A DNA stretch of 64,000 bases, taken from positions 124,001 to 188,000 of the forward strand of contig NZ_QMKP01000005.1 of NCBI RefSeq assembly GCF_003287955.1. The letters are read 5' to 3'. The translations under genes and the position numbers were made by a program. Positions 54,307-63,433 of this stretch are shown here, in pieces. Below the pieces are notes generated by a model, which made no database searches, was not told where the DNA came from, and saw nothing but the letters and a program-made list of their open reading frames with translations. Every line of letters begins with the position of its first letter. Positions within the stretch are counted from its first letter, which is position 1. The stretch is from Arthrobacter sp. AQ5-06 (GTDB lineage Bacteria; Actinomycetota; Actinomycetes; Actinomycetales; Micrococcaceae).

Positions 54307-55452
54307 CTACAGGCCCATCCGGTCGACCCACAGCTTGGCGTCGTGGATTTCAGGCTCGGTAGGGAGGTTGTCCGCGGATTCCCACACCCGGTTGAAGCCC
54401 TCCATCCCGGCCACCTCCACTACGGCGCGGACAAACTTGGCGCCATCGGAATACTGGCGCATCTTCGCGTCCAGGCCCAGGAGGCTGCGGATGAATTTCT
54501 CCATCACGCCGCGGTCCTTGCCACGGTCGGTGAAGCGCTGCCGGATGGTCCTGACGGACGGGACGATGCTGGCGTCGACCGCGTCCATCACCACGTTGGC
54601 GTGGCCCTCCAGCAGGCTCATCACTGCCGTCAGGTGGGACAGGGACGCCTTCTCCTCGGGGTTCTGCAGCAGGTCCAGGATGGCGCCGCGGCCGGGAGTA
54701 TTGCCCATGGCGGTCCGGTCCTTGAGGGAACGCGCGGCCGCGGACGCACGCTCCATCAGCGAATCAACGTTGCCCAGCAGGTGCCCGCTGAGGTTGTCGA
54801 TCTCGGAAAGCATGTGGTGGCGGAGCCACGGCGCGGCCGCGAACTGCACGCGGTGCGTCTGTTCGTGCAGGCAGACCCAGAGCCTGAAATCCTCCGGTGT
54901 GACGTTGAGCTCGCGCTCCACCGCCACGATGTTGGGCGCCACCAGCAGCAGCCGGCCGGCTGCGGGCGCTTTGGAACCTTCGGCGAGCGCGGCGAACGGA
55001 TCGTACTGGCCCAGGACTTTGCTGGACAGGAACGCCAGGACAGCGCCGAGTTGGCTGCCCGTGATGGCGCCGCTGACGCTGGCCGCCGCCGGGCTGACGG
55101 TGCCGCGGCGGCTTTCGAGCATCTTTTCCATGGCGGGTTTGAGCATCACGGCGAAGCTCTGCGTGTTGGCCTTGGCCCAGTTAGCCCGGTCAACCACCAG
55201 GACTGAGGAGTCGCGGAGGTCCCGTGCGGCTTCGAGGCCCGTGATTTCGTGGACGTGCGGGACGGAGGCGTCAGCGAGGCGGCGCAGGCTGTCCACAGCT
55301 TCGCCGATTTCCGCCGATTTGAGTGTTGGCCCCGCGGAGGCCAGCCGGGCCGCCGTGGACGCGGCCAAGTCCCAGTTGATCAGGGCCTGGGCCGGGCTGG
55401 ATGATACCGGGGCTGACGAATCACGTGCAGTGGACTCCATAGTCCCCATCAC
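54307..55452 (-). CDS. Zinc-dependent metalloprotease, DUF2342 family
   Basis: 381 residues. Metalloprotease motif VCLHEQTHRVQF (HExxH) about two-fifths of the way through the protein, with a downstream Glu region (SLLEGHANVVMDAVD), as in the coenzyme-F420-type DUF2342 family. Found between dacB and tilS in actinobacteria (Rv3626c). The physiological substrate is unknown. No signal peptide, so probably cytosolic. Confidence 0.9.
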   Translation of the reverse strand: MMGTMESTARDSSAPVSSSPAQALINWDLAASTAARLASAGPTLKSAEIGEAVDSLRRLADASVPHVHEITGLEAARDLRDSSVLVVDRANWAKANTQSFAVMLKPAMEKMLESRRGTVSPAAASVSGAITGSQLGAVLAFLSSKVLGQYDPFAALAEGSKAPAAGRLLLVAPNIVAVERELNVTPEDFRLWVCLHEQTHRVQFAAAPWLRHHMLSEIDNLSGHLLGNVDSLMERASAAARSLKDRTAMGNTPGRGAILDLLQNPEEKASLSHLTAVMSLLEGHANVVMDAVDASIVPSVRTIRQRFTDRGKDRGVMEKFIRSLLGLDAKMRQYSDGAKFVRAVVEVAGMEGFNRVWESADNLPTEPEIHDAKLWVDRMGL

Positions 55453-55562
55453 ATCACAGCGGACGGCGGATGGTCCTTAAGTTCGCTGACCGGCGAACGG
55501 CCGCTTGGCACAACTGGCGCACTGGATGCCGAAAGCGCCCTGTTAACCGTCCTGGTGATTTC

Positions 55563-57065
55563 CTAGCGACAGCCGCAGCCGGCGAGCGCCGTGGCGGCCC
55601 GGTCCAGGGCTTCCGGGTTCCCGGCCGCGCCAGGCGCCAGACCGTTGCCTATGAAGGAGAAGACCAGGAGCCGCCCGTCTGCGTCCACCACGTAGCCGCT
55701 GAGTGCGATCACGGAGTTCAGGGTCCCGGTCTTGGCCCGCACCAGGCCGGCACCGCGGGCAGTGGCGTCATCCCCAAAGCGGGTGTCCAGTGTTCCGGTC
55801 AGCCCCGCTACCGGAAATCCATCCAGCGCAGCCCGCAAACGGGTATCGGTCCCGGTGGTGATGGCACCCACCACTTCCACAAACTGGCGCGCAGAGACCT
55901 GGTTGGCCAGCGCCAGCCCGGACACGTCCGCGACCCGCATGGTGTCCGTGGGGATCCCCAGGTCCGCGAGTTGTGCGCGGACTGCCACGGTGGCGCCGTC
56001 GTTACTGGCGGGCTCCCCCGCAGCCGCCGCTGCCATCCGACCCAGGACCTCTGCCAGGTAGTTGTCAGAGGTCTGCAGCATCAGGTCCACCTGCTGGCCG
56101 ACCGTGGCGGACTGGACCTCGGCCAGGACCGCCGGCTCCTCTGCGGGAGGCCCATCGCCCGAAGGCGCGGTGTAACGCTCGACGCCGGCCACTACCGTGA
56201 GTCCCGCAGTTGCACCTGCCGCCTTGAGCTGCGCGGCAAACGCCTCCGCGGCGGTGCGGGCTGAGTCCTGGGGGCGCGGGCCGGTGGTCACCGCCGGGTC
56301 AAAGCGCGCCGAGTTCAATGCCAGCGGGTACAGCGGGGCCACCTCGCCCGCCGCGACATCCCCGTCAGCCCACGCCGGATTCAGTGTCGGTCCGGTGAAC
56401 AGGGAGTCGTCCACCAGAACCTTCAGCTCGCCAGTTGTTCCTGTAGCTTGGAGCGCGTTCACGGTGGCGTTGGCAAGGGTGGCGAGCCCGGCGTGGCTCA
56501 TTACCTCGTTGGGCGCGGATTCCCCGGCGCCCAAGAGGACGTCGCCGCCGCCGGTCAGCACCACCTCGTTGGCATGTGAACCGGCCAGAACCTTGGTACT
56601 GAAACGGTGGTCCGGCCCTATTGCCCGGAGGGCGGCCACCGCGGTGAGCAACTTCATATTGGAGGCGGGGATCCGGCTCTCCGAACCGCCGCGATCAAAC
56701 AGGACCTGGCCAGTGAGTGCATCCTGGACCAGCCCTGTGAAGCTGCCGCCGCCGTCGGGGGTTAAGAAGGCATCCAACTGCGCGGCGACGGCGGAGGGCA
56801 GCGGCACGGACGCCGACTCCGAGAGCGGAGACAGGCCCTGCCGGGCGGAAAGTGTGGCCGGGAGCTGCTGCCAGGCAGGCACCACGGGCGTCGCCGCTGG
56901 TGGCGGACCGACGAAAGCAGGGGAAACCAGCCACGCGGCGGGCAGTGCCAGGATGATGATCACGGCCAGAAGCAGAGCGGCGGGCCAGGCACGCAGCCCG
57001 CGCTGGACGGTGCGTCGGAACGCGCCGGGGCCCGATGATTCCTTCATGCTGGTGCTGGTCCTCAA
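55563..57065 (-). CDS. dacB: D-alanyl-D-alanine carboxypeptidase/endopeptidase (PBP4, DacB)
   Basis: 500 residues. A membrane anchor (about 28-50) precedes an outer serine-peptidase domain with SxxK in IPASNMKLLTA (Ser135), SxN in TSDNYLAEV and KTG in VRAKTGTLNSV, the full set of active-site motifs of class C penicillin-binding proteins. It trims peptidoglycan stem peptides. Divergent from ppa, with a shared promoter gap of about 136 bases. Confidence 0.93.
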   Translation of the reverse strand: MRTSTSMKESSGPGAFRRTVQRGLRAWPAALLLAVIIILALPAAWLVSPAFVGPPPAATPVVPAWQQLPATLSARQGLSPLSESASVPLPSAVAAQLDAFLTPDGGGSFTGLVQDALTGQVLFDRGGSESRIPASNMKLLTAVAALRAIGPDHRFSTKVLAGSHANEVVLTGGGDVLLGAGESAPNEVMSHAGLATLANATVNALQATGTTGELKVLVDDSLFTGPTLNPAWADGDVAAGEVAPLYPLALNSARFDPAVTTGPRPQDSARTAAEAFAAQLKAAGATAGLTVVAGVERYTAPSGDGPPAEEPAVLAEVQSATVGQQVDLMLQTSDNYLAEVLGRMAAAAAGEPASNDGATVAVRAQLADLGIPTDTMRVADVSGLALANQVSARQFVEVVGAITTGTDTRLRAALDGFPVAGLTGTLDTRFGDDATARGAGLVRAKTGTLNSVIALSGYVVDADGRLLVFSFIGNGLAPGAAGNPEALDRAATALAGCGCR

Positions 57066-57201
57066 GTCCTGAAATTTCCCCGCAAGTTCCTGAAACCTGG
57101 GCCTCTCGCTATATCCTCAATAGTAGTCGGCGGCACGGACACTCCTTTTTGTTGTTCGTCTCCTGTGCCGCGAACCCCCTGCAATTGCCGAGGAGCATTC
57201 C

Positions 57202-57690
57202 ATGAAGCATGACGTGACCATCGAGATCCCCAAGGGATCACGAGTCAAGTATGAAGTTGACCACGAGACCGGCCGCGTCCGCCTGGACCGCGTCCTCTTC
57301 ACCTCCATGCAGTACCCCACGCACTACGGATTCTTCGAGAACACCTTGGGCGAAGACGGCGACCCGCTGGACGCACTGGTGCTCCTGCAGGACTTCGATC
57401 TGCACCCCGGCGTCATCGTTGAGTCGCGCCCCATCGGCGTTTTCAACATGACCGACGACGGCGGCGGCGACGCCAAGGTCCTGTGCGTCCCTGTTGACGC
57501 CCGTTTTGACCACATCCAGGAAATCAGCGATGTCAGCGAATTCCTGATCAAGGAAATCGAGCACTTCTTCACACGTTACAAGGACCTGGAGCCGGGCAAG
57601 TGGGTCAAGGCTGAGGGCTGGGGCGACCGCGCCGCCGCCGAGGCCGAACTGGAAGCCTCCATCAAGCGTTACGTGCCAGCAGCCCACTAG
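57202..57690 (+). CDS. ppa: Inorganic diphosphatase
   Basis: 162 residues, family I pyrophosphatase: [23 protein letters not shown] cut short here as [10 protein letters not shown], then [10 protein letters not shown] and [14 protein letters not shown] with the metal-binding aspartates. It hydrolyses pyrophosphate to drive biosynthesis. The stop codon TAG is part of the CTAG target duplicated by the adjacent IS, so the protein length is unchanged by the insertion. Confidence 0.96.
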   Translation: MKHDVTIEIPKGSRVKYEVDHETGRVRLDRVLFTSMQYPTHYGFFENTLGEDGDPLDALVLLQDFDLHPGVIVESRPIGVFNMTDDGGGDAKVLCVPVDARFDHIQEISDVSEFLIKEIEHFFTRYKDLEPGKWVKAEGWGDRAAAEAELEASIKRYVPAAH

Positions 57691-58629
57691 GGCGTGTCTC
57701 CTAATGCTGGGGGTGGCTTTTTGGCAAAATTGAGTGGTGAGTTCGCGTTATGCCTTGTTGTCCGATGCCCAGTGGGAGTTCATTGCCCGGTTGATGCCTG
57801 ATTCGTCGGGGAACCGGGGCGGCCGTTCAATGACCACCGGTTGATGACAGAGGGCATCATTTACCGCTACCGGGCAGGTATCCCGTGGCGGGATCTCCCT
57901 TCCCATTTCGGGTCGTGGAAGACCGTGGAAGGACCACCGCCGCAACAGCGCCAGCGGGACCTGGGACAGGGTGCTGGCTGCGCTGTTGACCCGTGCCGAT
58001 GCACAAGGGCTGATCAACTGGGAGGTGTCGGTGGACTCCACGGTGAACCGTGCCCACCAGCACGGCACGAACCTTCCCCGCTACACAGGGGGACCTCTCG
58101 AATTACAGGAATCTGCTTGATGAGCCGGATGATCATGCCATCGGACGCTCCCGCGGCGGCCTGACAACCAAGATCCATGCCCTGGTTGACGGCAACATGC
58201 GACCCTTGGTCCTGCTCCTGGGGCCCGGGCAGGGCGGGGACTCGCCCATGTTTGAAAACCTCATGGATGCCCTGAAGGTCGAACGGGTTGGTCCCGGCCG
58301 GCCCCGCAGCCGCCCGGACCGGGCCATGGCTGACAAGGCCTACTCATCCAAAGCGATCAGGAGCTACCTGCGCGGGCGTGGCATTGAATGCGTCATCCCC
58401 GAAAAGGACGACCAGAAAGCCAACCGGAAACGCAGGGGCTCCTCCGGAGGACGGCCCGTCACCTACGACAAAGACGCGTACAAGCGGCGCAATGTCTCGA
58501 ACGCAGTTTCAACACCCTCAAGCAATGGCGCTCCCTGGCCACCCGCTACGACAAATTGGCCCTCACCTACCGCTCAGCGGCCGTTCTGCACACCGTCGTC
58601 ATCTGGAGCACACGATGAGGAGACACGCC
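57691..58629 (+). mobile_element. IS5-like insertion sequence (dead transposase, intact ends)
   Basis: 939 bases bounded by perfect 12-bp terminal inverted repeats GGCGTGTCTCCT (57691-57702) and AGGAGACACGCC (58618-58629), with a 4-bp CTAG duplication at 57687-57690 and 58630-58633. Size, CTAG target and transposase type fit the IS5 family (IS427-like group). The left CTAG includes the ppa stop codon. Confidence 0.9.
57737..58618 (+). pseudogene. IS5-family DDE transposase with at least four frameshifts
   Basis: Successive homologous segments lie in changing frames: RYALLSDAQWEFIARLMPD, then MTEGIIYRYRAGIPWRDLPS, then VLAALLTRADAQGL with VSVDSTVNRAHQHG, then DDHAIGRSRGGLTTKIHALV with MADKAYSSKAIRSYL, and finally RSFNTLKQWRSLATRYDKLA. 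One programmed frameshift could join two frames, but four changes mean inactivation, or sequence errors. Confidence 0.85.
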
Positions 58630-58704
58630 CTAGACGGGGTGGAGCGGACGCCTAGAATCCGAAGGAAGCTCAATGATGTTGTCAACGTCAGGTGGCGGTG
58701 CCGC

Positions 58705-58740
58705 TCGGGTGTCCCGGCCGGTTGCCTCCGGGACACCCGA
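58705..58740 (-). terminator. Terminator-like hairpin after the 142-residue hypothetical gene
   Basis: A perfect 13-bp stem (58705-58717 with 58728-58740, loop about 10) lies eight bases beyond the stop of the minus-strand gene. No T-run. Confidence 0.55.
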
Positions 58741-58747
58741 GGAGCTT

Positions 58748-59176
58748 TTAGCTGGTCCAGCCGGGGTACGGTTTCCGGTCTTTCTCCGGCAGCCCGACGA
58801 CTGTGGCGGGGAGGTGGTCCGGGCCGTGGGACTGGCCGGAGGCCCAGTGGTAGAACACCTCGGCGGTGATCGCTTCGAAGCAGGCGTCCTGAGACCGGAA
58901 CCAGTAGGTGGAGGTGTCGCCTTCGACGTAGGTGCCGTAGCCGAACAGTTCCCCGTTCCCGTCGCGGGTGCGGGCGACGGCGAGGACTATGTAGGGCCAG
59001 GATCCGGCGTCCCATCCCTCGCTGCCCCAGTTCGGCAGCACCCACCAGGCGGTGCCATCGACGGTGTCCATCCAGTCGTACCCGTCCCCTGCCCGGTCAT
59101 CGGCGGGAAGGGCCGGGGCGGTGACCGCTTCGGCGGTGTCGGCGGTGAGAGTGTGGGTCATGGTTTCTGTGTTCAT
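58748..59176 (-). CDS. Hypothetical protein, 142 residues
   Basis: A soluble protein beginning MNTETMTHTLTADTAEA, with aromatic-rich segments AWWVLPNWGSEGWDAGSWPY, YGTYVEGDTSTYWFRSQ and EVFYHWASGQSHG. The ATG at 59176 has GGAG about 11 bases upstream. No domain is recognised. Its neighbour is an IS and the upstream stretch has an unusual A-rich tract, so it could be acquired DNA; similar genes are plausible on plasmids, but this is a guess. Confidence 0.6.
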   Translation of the reverse strand: MNTETMTHTLTADTAEAVTAPALPADDRAGDGYDWMDTVDGTAWWVLPNWGSEGWDAGSWPYIVLAVARTRDGNGELFGYGTYVEGDTSTYWFRSQDACFEAITAEVFYHWASGQSHGPDHLPATVVGLPEKDRKPYPGWTS

Positions 59177-59647
59177 GAGGTGGTGCTCCGTTTCGCTCGG
59201 GCGGGGCGGCTGCCTCAAGAACGGGCTTCCTCTCCCCACCATGTTTTTTGCTTGCTGGCGGAGCATCGCGTAGCTGTGCCCGACGGGGCCGGGGCAACCC
59301 GATGCGCGGCCGTCCGCAGGACGGTTGAGCCGGTGGAGCGGGCACGTATGATCCAACGGACAGCAGCAAAAAAGAAAAAATGCTTGTGCCGTCCGAGCAC
59401 AGCGAGGTCCTTTTCCTCCCCGCTGCCGCCCAGCGTCCGACGTCTCCGTAGGGGGTCGGAGGTCGAGCGATTCACGCAGCCGTGAGGGCCTTCGGCGGGG
59501 GACCGGGGTGCAGGTCGCGTGAAAGTGAGGGCAGGACCAAAGCCTCAACCGCCCGCTTTGTAGATACCCAACAAAATCCTGTCGTGATCAGGAAACTAGC
59601 CTCAGTTCTACGGCATACCCGCAACCAGGCAGCGCAAAGGACGATCA
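59177..59647. other. Intergenic stretch upstream of bioB
   Basis: 471 bases without a convincing gene. It holds a small hairpin, CCGTCC-GCA-GGACGG (59310-59324), and a tract AAAAAAGAAAAAA near 59368-59380, unusual for this GC-rich window and a possible UP-type element for the minus-strand gene. A -10-like AACTAGCCT lies about 50 bases before bioB. No biotin-repressor palindrome is recognised. Confidence 0.45.
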
Positions 59648-60673
59648 ATGACGATTCCGGCACATCCGGCGATTACCCGGTACGAGATTCTCGAAACCGC
59701 CAGAGAGCAGGTCCTCGAGGAAGGACGCGGACTGACGCAGGACCAACTGCTGGAGGTGCTGCGCCTGCCCGATGAAGCCCTTCCCGCCGCGCTGCAGCTG
59801 GCCCACGAGGTGCGTCTCCGGCACTGCGGCGAGGACGTGGAGGTCGAAGGCATCGTCTCCATCAAGACCGGCGGATGCCCCGAGGACTGCCACTTCTGCA
59901 GCCAGTCCGGGCTCTTCGATTCCCCTGTCCGCGGCGTGTGGCTTGACATCCCCGAACTGGTCAAGGCGGCAAAGGAAACGGCGGCTACCGGGGCCAGTGA
60001 ATTCTGCATTGTCGCCGCCGTCCGAGGCCCCGACATCAAGCTGATGAACCAGATCAAGTTCGCAATCGACCGGATCAACGAAGCCGTGGAGATCAACATC
60101 GCCTGTTCCCTGGGCATGCTCACACAGCACCAGGTGGACCAGCTCGCCACGTGGGGTGTGCACCGCTACAACCACAACCTGGAAACAGCCCGCAGCTATT
60201 TTCCCGAGGTGGTCACCACGCACAGCTACGAGGAGCGCCTTGAGACCTGCAACATGGTAAAGGCAGCCGGTATGGAGCTCTGCTGCGGAGCTTTGATCGG
60301 CATGGGCGAATCCCTTGAGCAGCGGGCCGAGCTCGCCGCCCAACTCGCTGCCCTCGAACCCCACGAGGTTCCACTGAACTTCCTGAACCCCCGGCCCGGG
60401 ACCCCTCTCGAAAACCAGGGCATCATGGACGGAAAGGACGCCCTCCGGGCCATCGCAGCGTTCCGCCTGGCCATGCCACGGACCGTGCTGCGCTACGCCG
60501 GCGGACGTGAACTGACCCTCGGCGACCTCGGCACCCGCGACGGCCTCCTTGGCGGCATCAACGCCGTCATCGTCGGCAACTACCTGACCACCCTGGGCCG
60601 GCCCGCCGACGCGGACCTGAACCTGCTGGTCGAGCTGAACATGCCCATCAAGGAATTCCAGAAATCACTATGA
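59648..60673 (+). CDS. bioB: Biotin synthase
   Basis: 341 residues. Radical-SAM cluster motif [12 protein letters not shown] and the biotin-synthase landmarks [25 protein letters not shown] and [11 protein letters not shown]. It inserts sulfur into dethiobiotin. AAAGGA precedes the ATG. First gene of the operon. Its stop overlaps the bsaP ATG (ATGA), and a BsaP partner directly after it is expected for this actinobacterial type of BioB. Confidence 0.96.
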   Translation: MTIPAHPAITRYEILETAREQVLEEGRGLTQDQLLEVLRLPDEALPAALQLAHEVRLRHCGEDVEVEGIVSIKTGGCPEDCHFCSQSGLFDSPVRGVWLDIPELVKAAKETAATGASEFCIVAAVRGPDIKLMNQIKFAIDRINEAVEINIACSLGMLTQHQVDQLATWGVHRYNHNLETARSYFPEVVTTHSYEERLETCNMVKAAGMELCCGALIGMGESLEQRAELAAQLAALEPHEVPLNFLNPRPGTPLENQGIMDGKDALRAIAAFRLAMPRTVLRYAGGRELTLGDLGTRDGLLGGINAVIVGNYLTTLGRPADADLNLLVELNMPIKEFQKSL

Positions 60674-60909
60674 ACACGGTCTCGGCCGCCGGGGTCACTA
60701 CCGGCTCGACAACCGGCACGTTCTGCGGACACTGCGGGGAGCCCGACGACGGCGGCCTCCCGGCGTCGGAAAGGCACCAGCGCTGCGTCGAGCTGCTGAC
60801 GCTGGAACCGCCACGCTATTGCGCCCACTGCAGGAGACGGATGAAGGTCCAGGTCACGCCTACCGGATGGAGCGCAGAATGTTCCCGCCACGGGGTGCTC
60901 ATCCGATGA
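60670..60909 (+). CDS. bsaP: Biotin synthase auxiliary protein BsaP
   Basis: 79 residues with cysteine pairs [11 protein letters not shown] and [10 protein letters not shown] plus a later AECSRHG, the pattern of an iron-sulfur or zinc-binding protein. Small Cys-rich genes placed directly after actinobacterial bioB encode BsaP, which such biotin synthases need for activity. It overlaps bioB and bioA by four bases on each side, so its production is tied to both. Confidence 0.85.
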   Translation: MNTVSAAGVTTGSTTGTFCGHCGEPDDGGLPASERHQRCVELLTLEPPRYCAHCRRRMKVQVTPTGWSAECSRHGVLIR

Positions 60910-62267
60910 CGCAGGTTGCGACTCCGATCAGCCTGTTCCAGCGGGACCGCGCACGCCTGTGGCACCCGTACGCCCCCGCGTCCCCCAGCCTCCCGTTGTG
61001 GGAGGTCGAGGCGGCCGACGGCGTGCGGTTGCGGCTCCGCGGCGAAGACGGCACACGGCACGACGTCGTTGATGCCATGTCCTCATGGTGGTCCGCGATC
61101 CACGGCTACCGCCACCCCATACTGGACGCGGCCGCGAAGCGGCAACTCGATGACTTCAGCCATGTGATGTTCGGCGGACTCACCCATGCCCCGGCGGTGG
61201 AACTGGCCGAGCGGCTGGTGGATATGGCCCCTTCTGCGCCCGGGCGGTCACGATTGGACCGGGTGTTCCTTGCCGACTCGGGTTCGGTATCAGTGGAGGT
61301 CGCGCTGAAGCTGGCGGTGCAGTTCCAGACCGCGTCCGGCCACCCTCAGCGGCAACGGTTCCTGAGCCTCCGCGGTGGATACCACGGCGACACCATTGGG
61401 GCGATGGGCGTCTGCGACCCCGTGGACGGCATGCACGCCGCTTTCCCCGGATTACTGGGCGGCAACGTGTTTGCTCCCCGTCCCCCGGCCGCATCCTCCG
61501 CGACCCCGCAAACCGTGCAGGCGTGGGCTGACGAACTCGGGGACATCGCGGCCGCACGCTCCGGGGAGCTGGCCGCGATCATCGTCGAACCGCTGCTCCA
61601 GGGCGCCGGCGGCATGTACCCCTACCCGGCCGAATGCCTGACAGCGCTGCGGCAGGTGGCGGACCGGCACGGGCTGGTGCTCATCTTCGATGAGATCGCG
61701 ACCGGCTTTGGCCGCACCGGCGAGCTGTTCGCCGCCAACCATGCCGGCGTGGTCCCGGACATCATGTGCGTGGGCAAGGCCCTGACCGGCGGGTACCTGA
61801 CCCTGGCCGCCTTGCTCTGCACCGCAGACGTGGCTACTGCCGTATCCAACGGGCCGGCCGGGGCGCTGCTGCACGGCCCCACCTTCATGGGCAACCCGCT
61901 GGCGTGTGCGGTGGCCAACGCCAGCCTCGGGATCATCGACGACGGCGGCTGGCGCGCCGACGTCGCCCGGATCGGCGCGGGACTGGCATCAGGGCTCGCC
62001 GCCGCCCGGGACCTTGAGTCCGTGGCAGAGGTCCGCACCGTCGGCGCCGTCGGAGTCATCGAGCTCCACCACACCCTCGACGTCCCCGCCATCACCCGGG
62101 CGGCCATCCGGCATGGGGTCTGGGTGCGCCCTTTCCGGAACCTTGTCTACACGATGCCCCCGTACATCAGCACCGCGGCGGACATCGAACAGATCACCGC
62201 AGGCATGACGGCAGCCGTCGCCGAAGTCCACGAAAGCGGCCCGGAACGGTCAGGAGGTGCTGCATGA
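60906..62267 (+). CDS. bioA: Adenosylmethionine-8-amino-7-oxononanoate aminotransferase
   Basis: 453 residues, class III PLP aminotransferase. HPYAPAS near the start, MSSWWSAIHGYRHP, RGGYHGDTIGAMGV, and the PLP lysine in CVGKALTGGYLTLAA after LIFDEIATGFGRTG. It makes diaminopelargonate using SAM as amino donor. The ATG overlaps the bsaP stop, and the stop overlaps the bioF ATG. Confidence 0.96.
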   Translation: MTQVATPISLFQRDRARLWHPYAPASPSLPLWEVEAADGVRLRLRGEDGTRHDVVDAMSSWWSAIHGYRHPILDAAAKRQLDDFSHVMFGGLTHAPAVELAERLVDMAPSAPGRSRLDRVFLADSGSVSVEVALKLAVQFQTASGHPQRQRFLSLRGGYHGDTIGAMGVCDPVDGMHAAFPGLLGGNVFAPRPPAASSATPQTVQAWADELGDIAAARSGELAAIIVEPLLQGAGGMYPYPAECLTALRQVADRHGLVLIFDEIATGFGRTGELFAANHAGVVPDIMCVGKALTGGYLTLAALLCTADVATAVSNGPAGALLHGPTFMGNPLACAVANASLGIIDDGGWRADVARIGAGLASGLAAARDLESVAEVRTVGAVGVIELHHTLDVPAITRAAIRHGVWVRPFRNLVYTMPPYISTAADIEQITAGMTAAVAEVHESGPERSGGAA

Positions 62268-63433
62268 GCACCTCGATGACTCAATGGCTCGAGCGACAAG
62301 CCTCCGTCCGGGATCGCCGTGATCTCGTGCGCCGCCCGCTCCCCCGCGCCGCTGACGAACAGTTCATCGACCTGGCCAGCAACGACTATCTCGGGCTGTC
62401 GGCGGATCCTCGGCTTGCGGAGGCAGCCGCGGCCGCCGCTTCGCGGTGGGGCGCGGGAGCCACGTCCTCGCGACTGGTCGCCGGAACCACCCAGCTGCAC
62501 CTGGACCTCGAGCAGGAACTGGCCCGCCTGGCCGGCATGGAAACAGCGCTGGTGTTCTCCTCCGGCTATCTGGCAAATATCGGCGTAATCACGGCGCTCG
62601 GCGGCCCCGGAACCCTGATCGTCGCGGATGAACACTGCCACGCCTCGATGATCGACGGATTCCGACTCAGCCGCTCCCGCACCGAATCGTTCACCCACAA
62701 CAGCGTGGAGGAAGCCGGCCGTCTGCTGGCCGGCCGACCGGAGCCGCGAGCACTCATCGCCGTCGAATCCGTCTACAGCGTCCTCGGCGACGAAGCCCCG
62801 CTCGCTGGCCTGCTGGCCTTGGCGGAGCAGCACGACGCTGTGCTGCTTGTTGACGAGGCGCACAGCCTGGGAGTCACCGGCACCGGCAACTTTCAGGGCC
62901 GCGGCTCGGTGGCCGGAACAGCCCTCGCCGGGCATCCGAACGTGATCGTGACCGCGACGCTGTCCAAGGCCCTGGGCAGCCAGGGCGGGGCAGTCCTCGG
63001 ATCCCCCCTGCTGCGCGAACACCTCATTAACCGTGCCCGAAGCTTTATCTTCGACACCGGCCTGGCGCCCGCCTCCGCCGCCGCGGCCCTCGCCGGGGTG
63101 CGGATCATACGCGACGAGCCATGGCGGGCCGGGTCCGTCCGAAGCAACGCTGCGGCACTTGCCGCCGGGCTCGCCCCGGGCCTTGACGTCCGCGGCACTT
63201 CGGTCAACCGGACCGCGGGGGCCGTCCAGTCCATTGCCATGCCGTCGGCCGAATCGGCCCTGGCAGCGGCCGGGGCCGCTCGCACCGCCGGCGTTCGGAT
63301 CGGCTGCTTCCGCCCTCCCTCTGTTCCGGACGGCATTTCGCGGCTGCGACTCACCGCGCGCGCCACCCTTACACCCAAGGAAATCGAAGACAGCTGCGCA
63401 GTACTGCGCGGCATTTTGGAGGAACTTCCATGA
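62264..63433 (+). CDS. bioF: 8-amino-7-oxononanoate synthase
   Basis: 389 residues, alpha-oxoamine synthase. SNDYLGLSADPRL, GAGATSSRLVAGTTQLH, DEAHSLGVTG, and the PLP lysine in TATLSKALGSQGG. It condenses pimeloyl-ACP or -CoA with alanine. Coupled to bioA and bioD by ATGA overlaps. Confidence 0.96.
   Translation: MSTSMTQWLERQASVRDRRDLVRRPLPRAADEQFIDLASNDYLGLSADPRLAEAAAAAASRWGAGATSSRLVAGTTQLHLDLEQELARLAGMETALVFSSGYLANIGVITALGGPGTLIVADEHCHASMIDGFRLSRSRTESFTHNSVEEAGRLLAGRPEPRALIAVESVYSVLGDEAPLAGLLALAEQHDAVLLVDEAHSLGVTGTGNFQGRGSVAGTALAGHPNVIVTATLSKALGSQGGAVLGSPLLREHLINRARSFIFDTGLAPASAAAALAGVRIIRDEPWRAGSVRSNAAALAAGLAPGLDVRGTSVNRTAGAVQSIAMPSAESALAAAGAARTAGVRIGCFRPPSVPDGISRLRLTARATLTPKEIEDSCAVLRGILEELP

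Noticed and set aside
57737..58618. Programmed frameshifting as an explanation for the split transposase
   Set aside because: Homologous segments change frame at least four times; programmed frameshifting explains only one change.
59177..59647. A biotin-responsive operator or riboswitch before bioB
   Set aside because: No palindrome resembling known biotin repressor sites and no riboswitch-like structure was found by eye.
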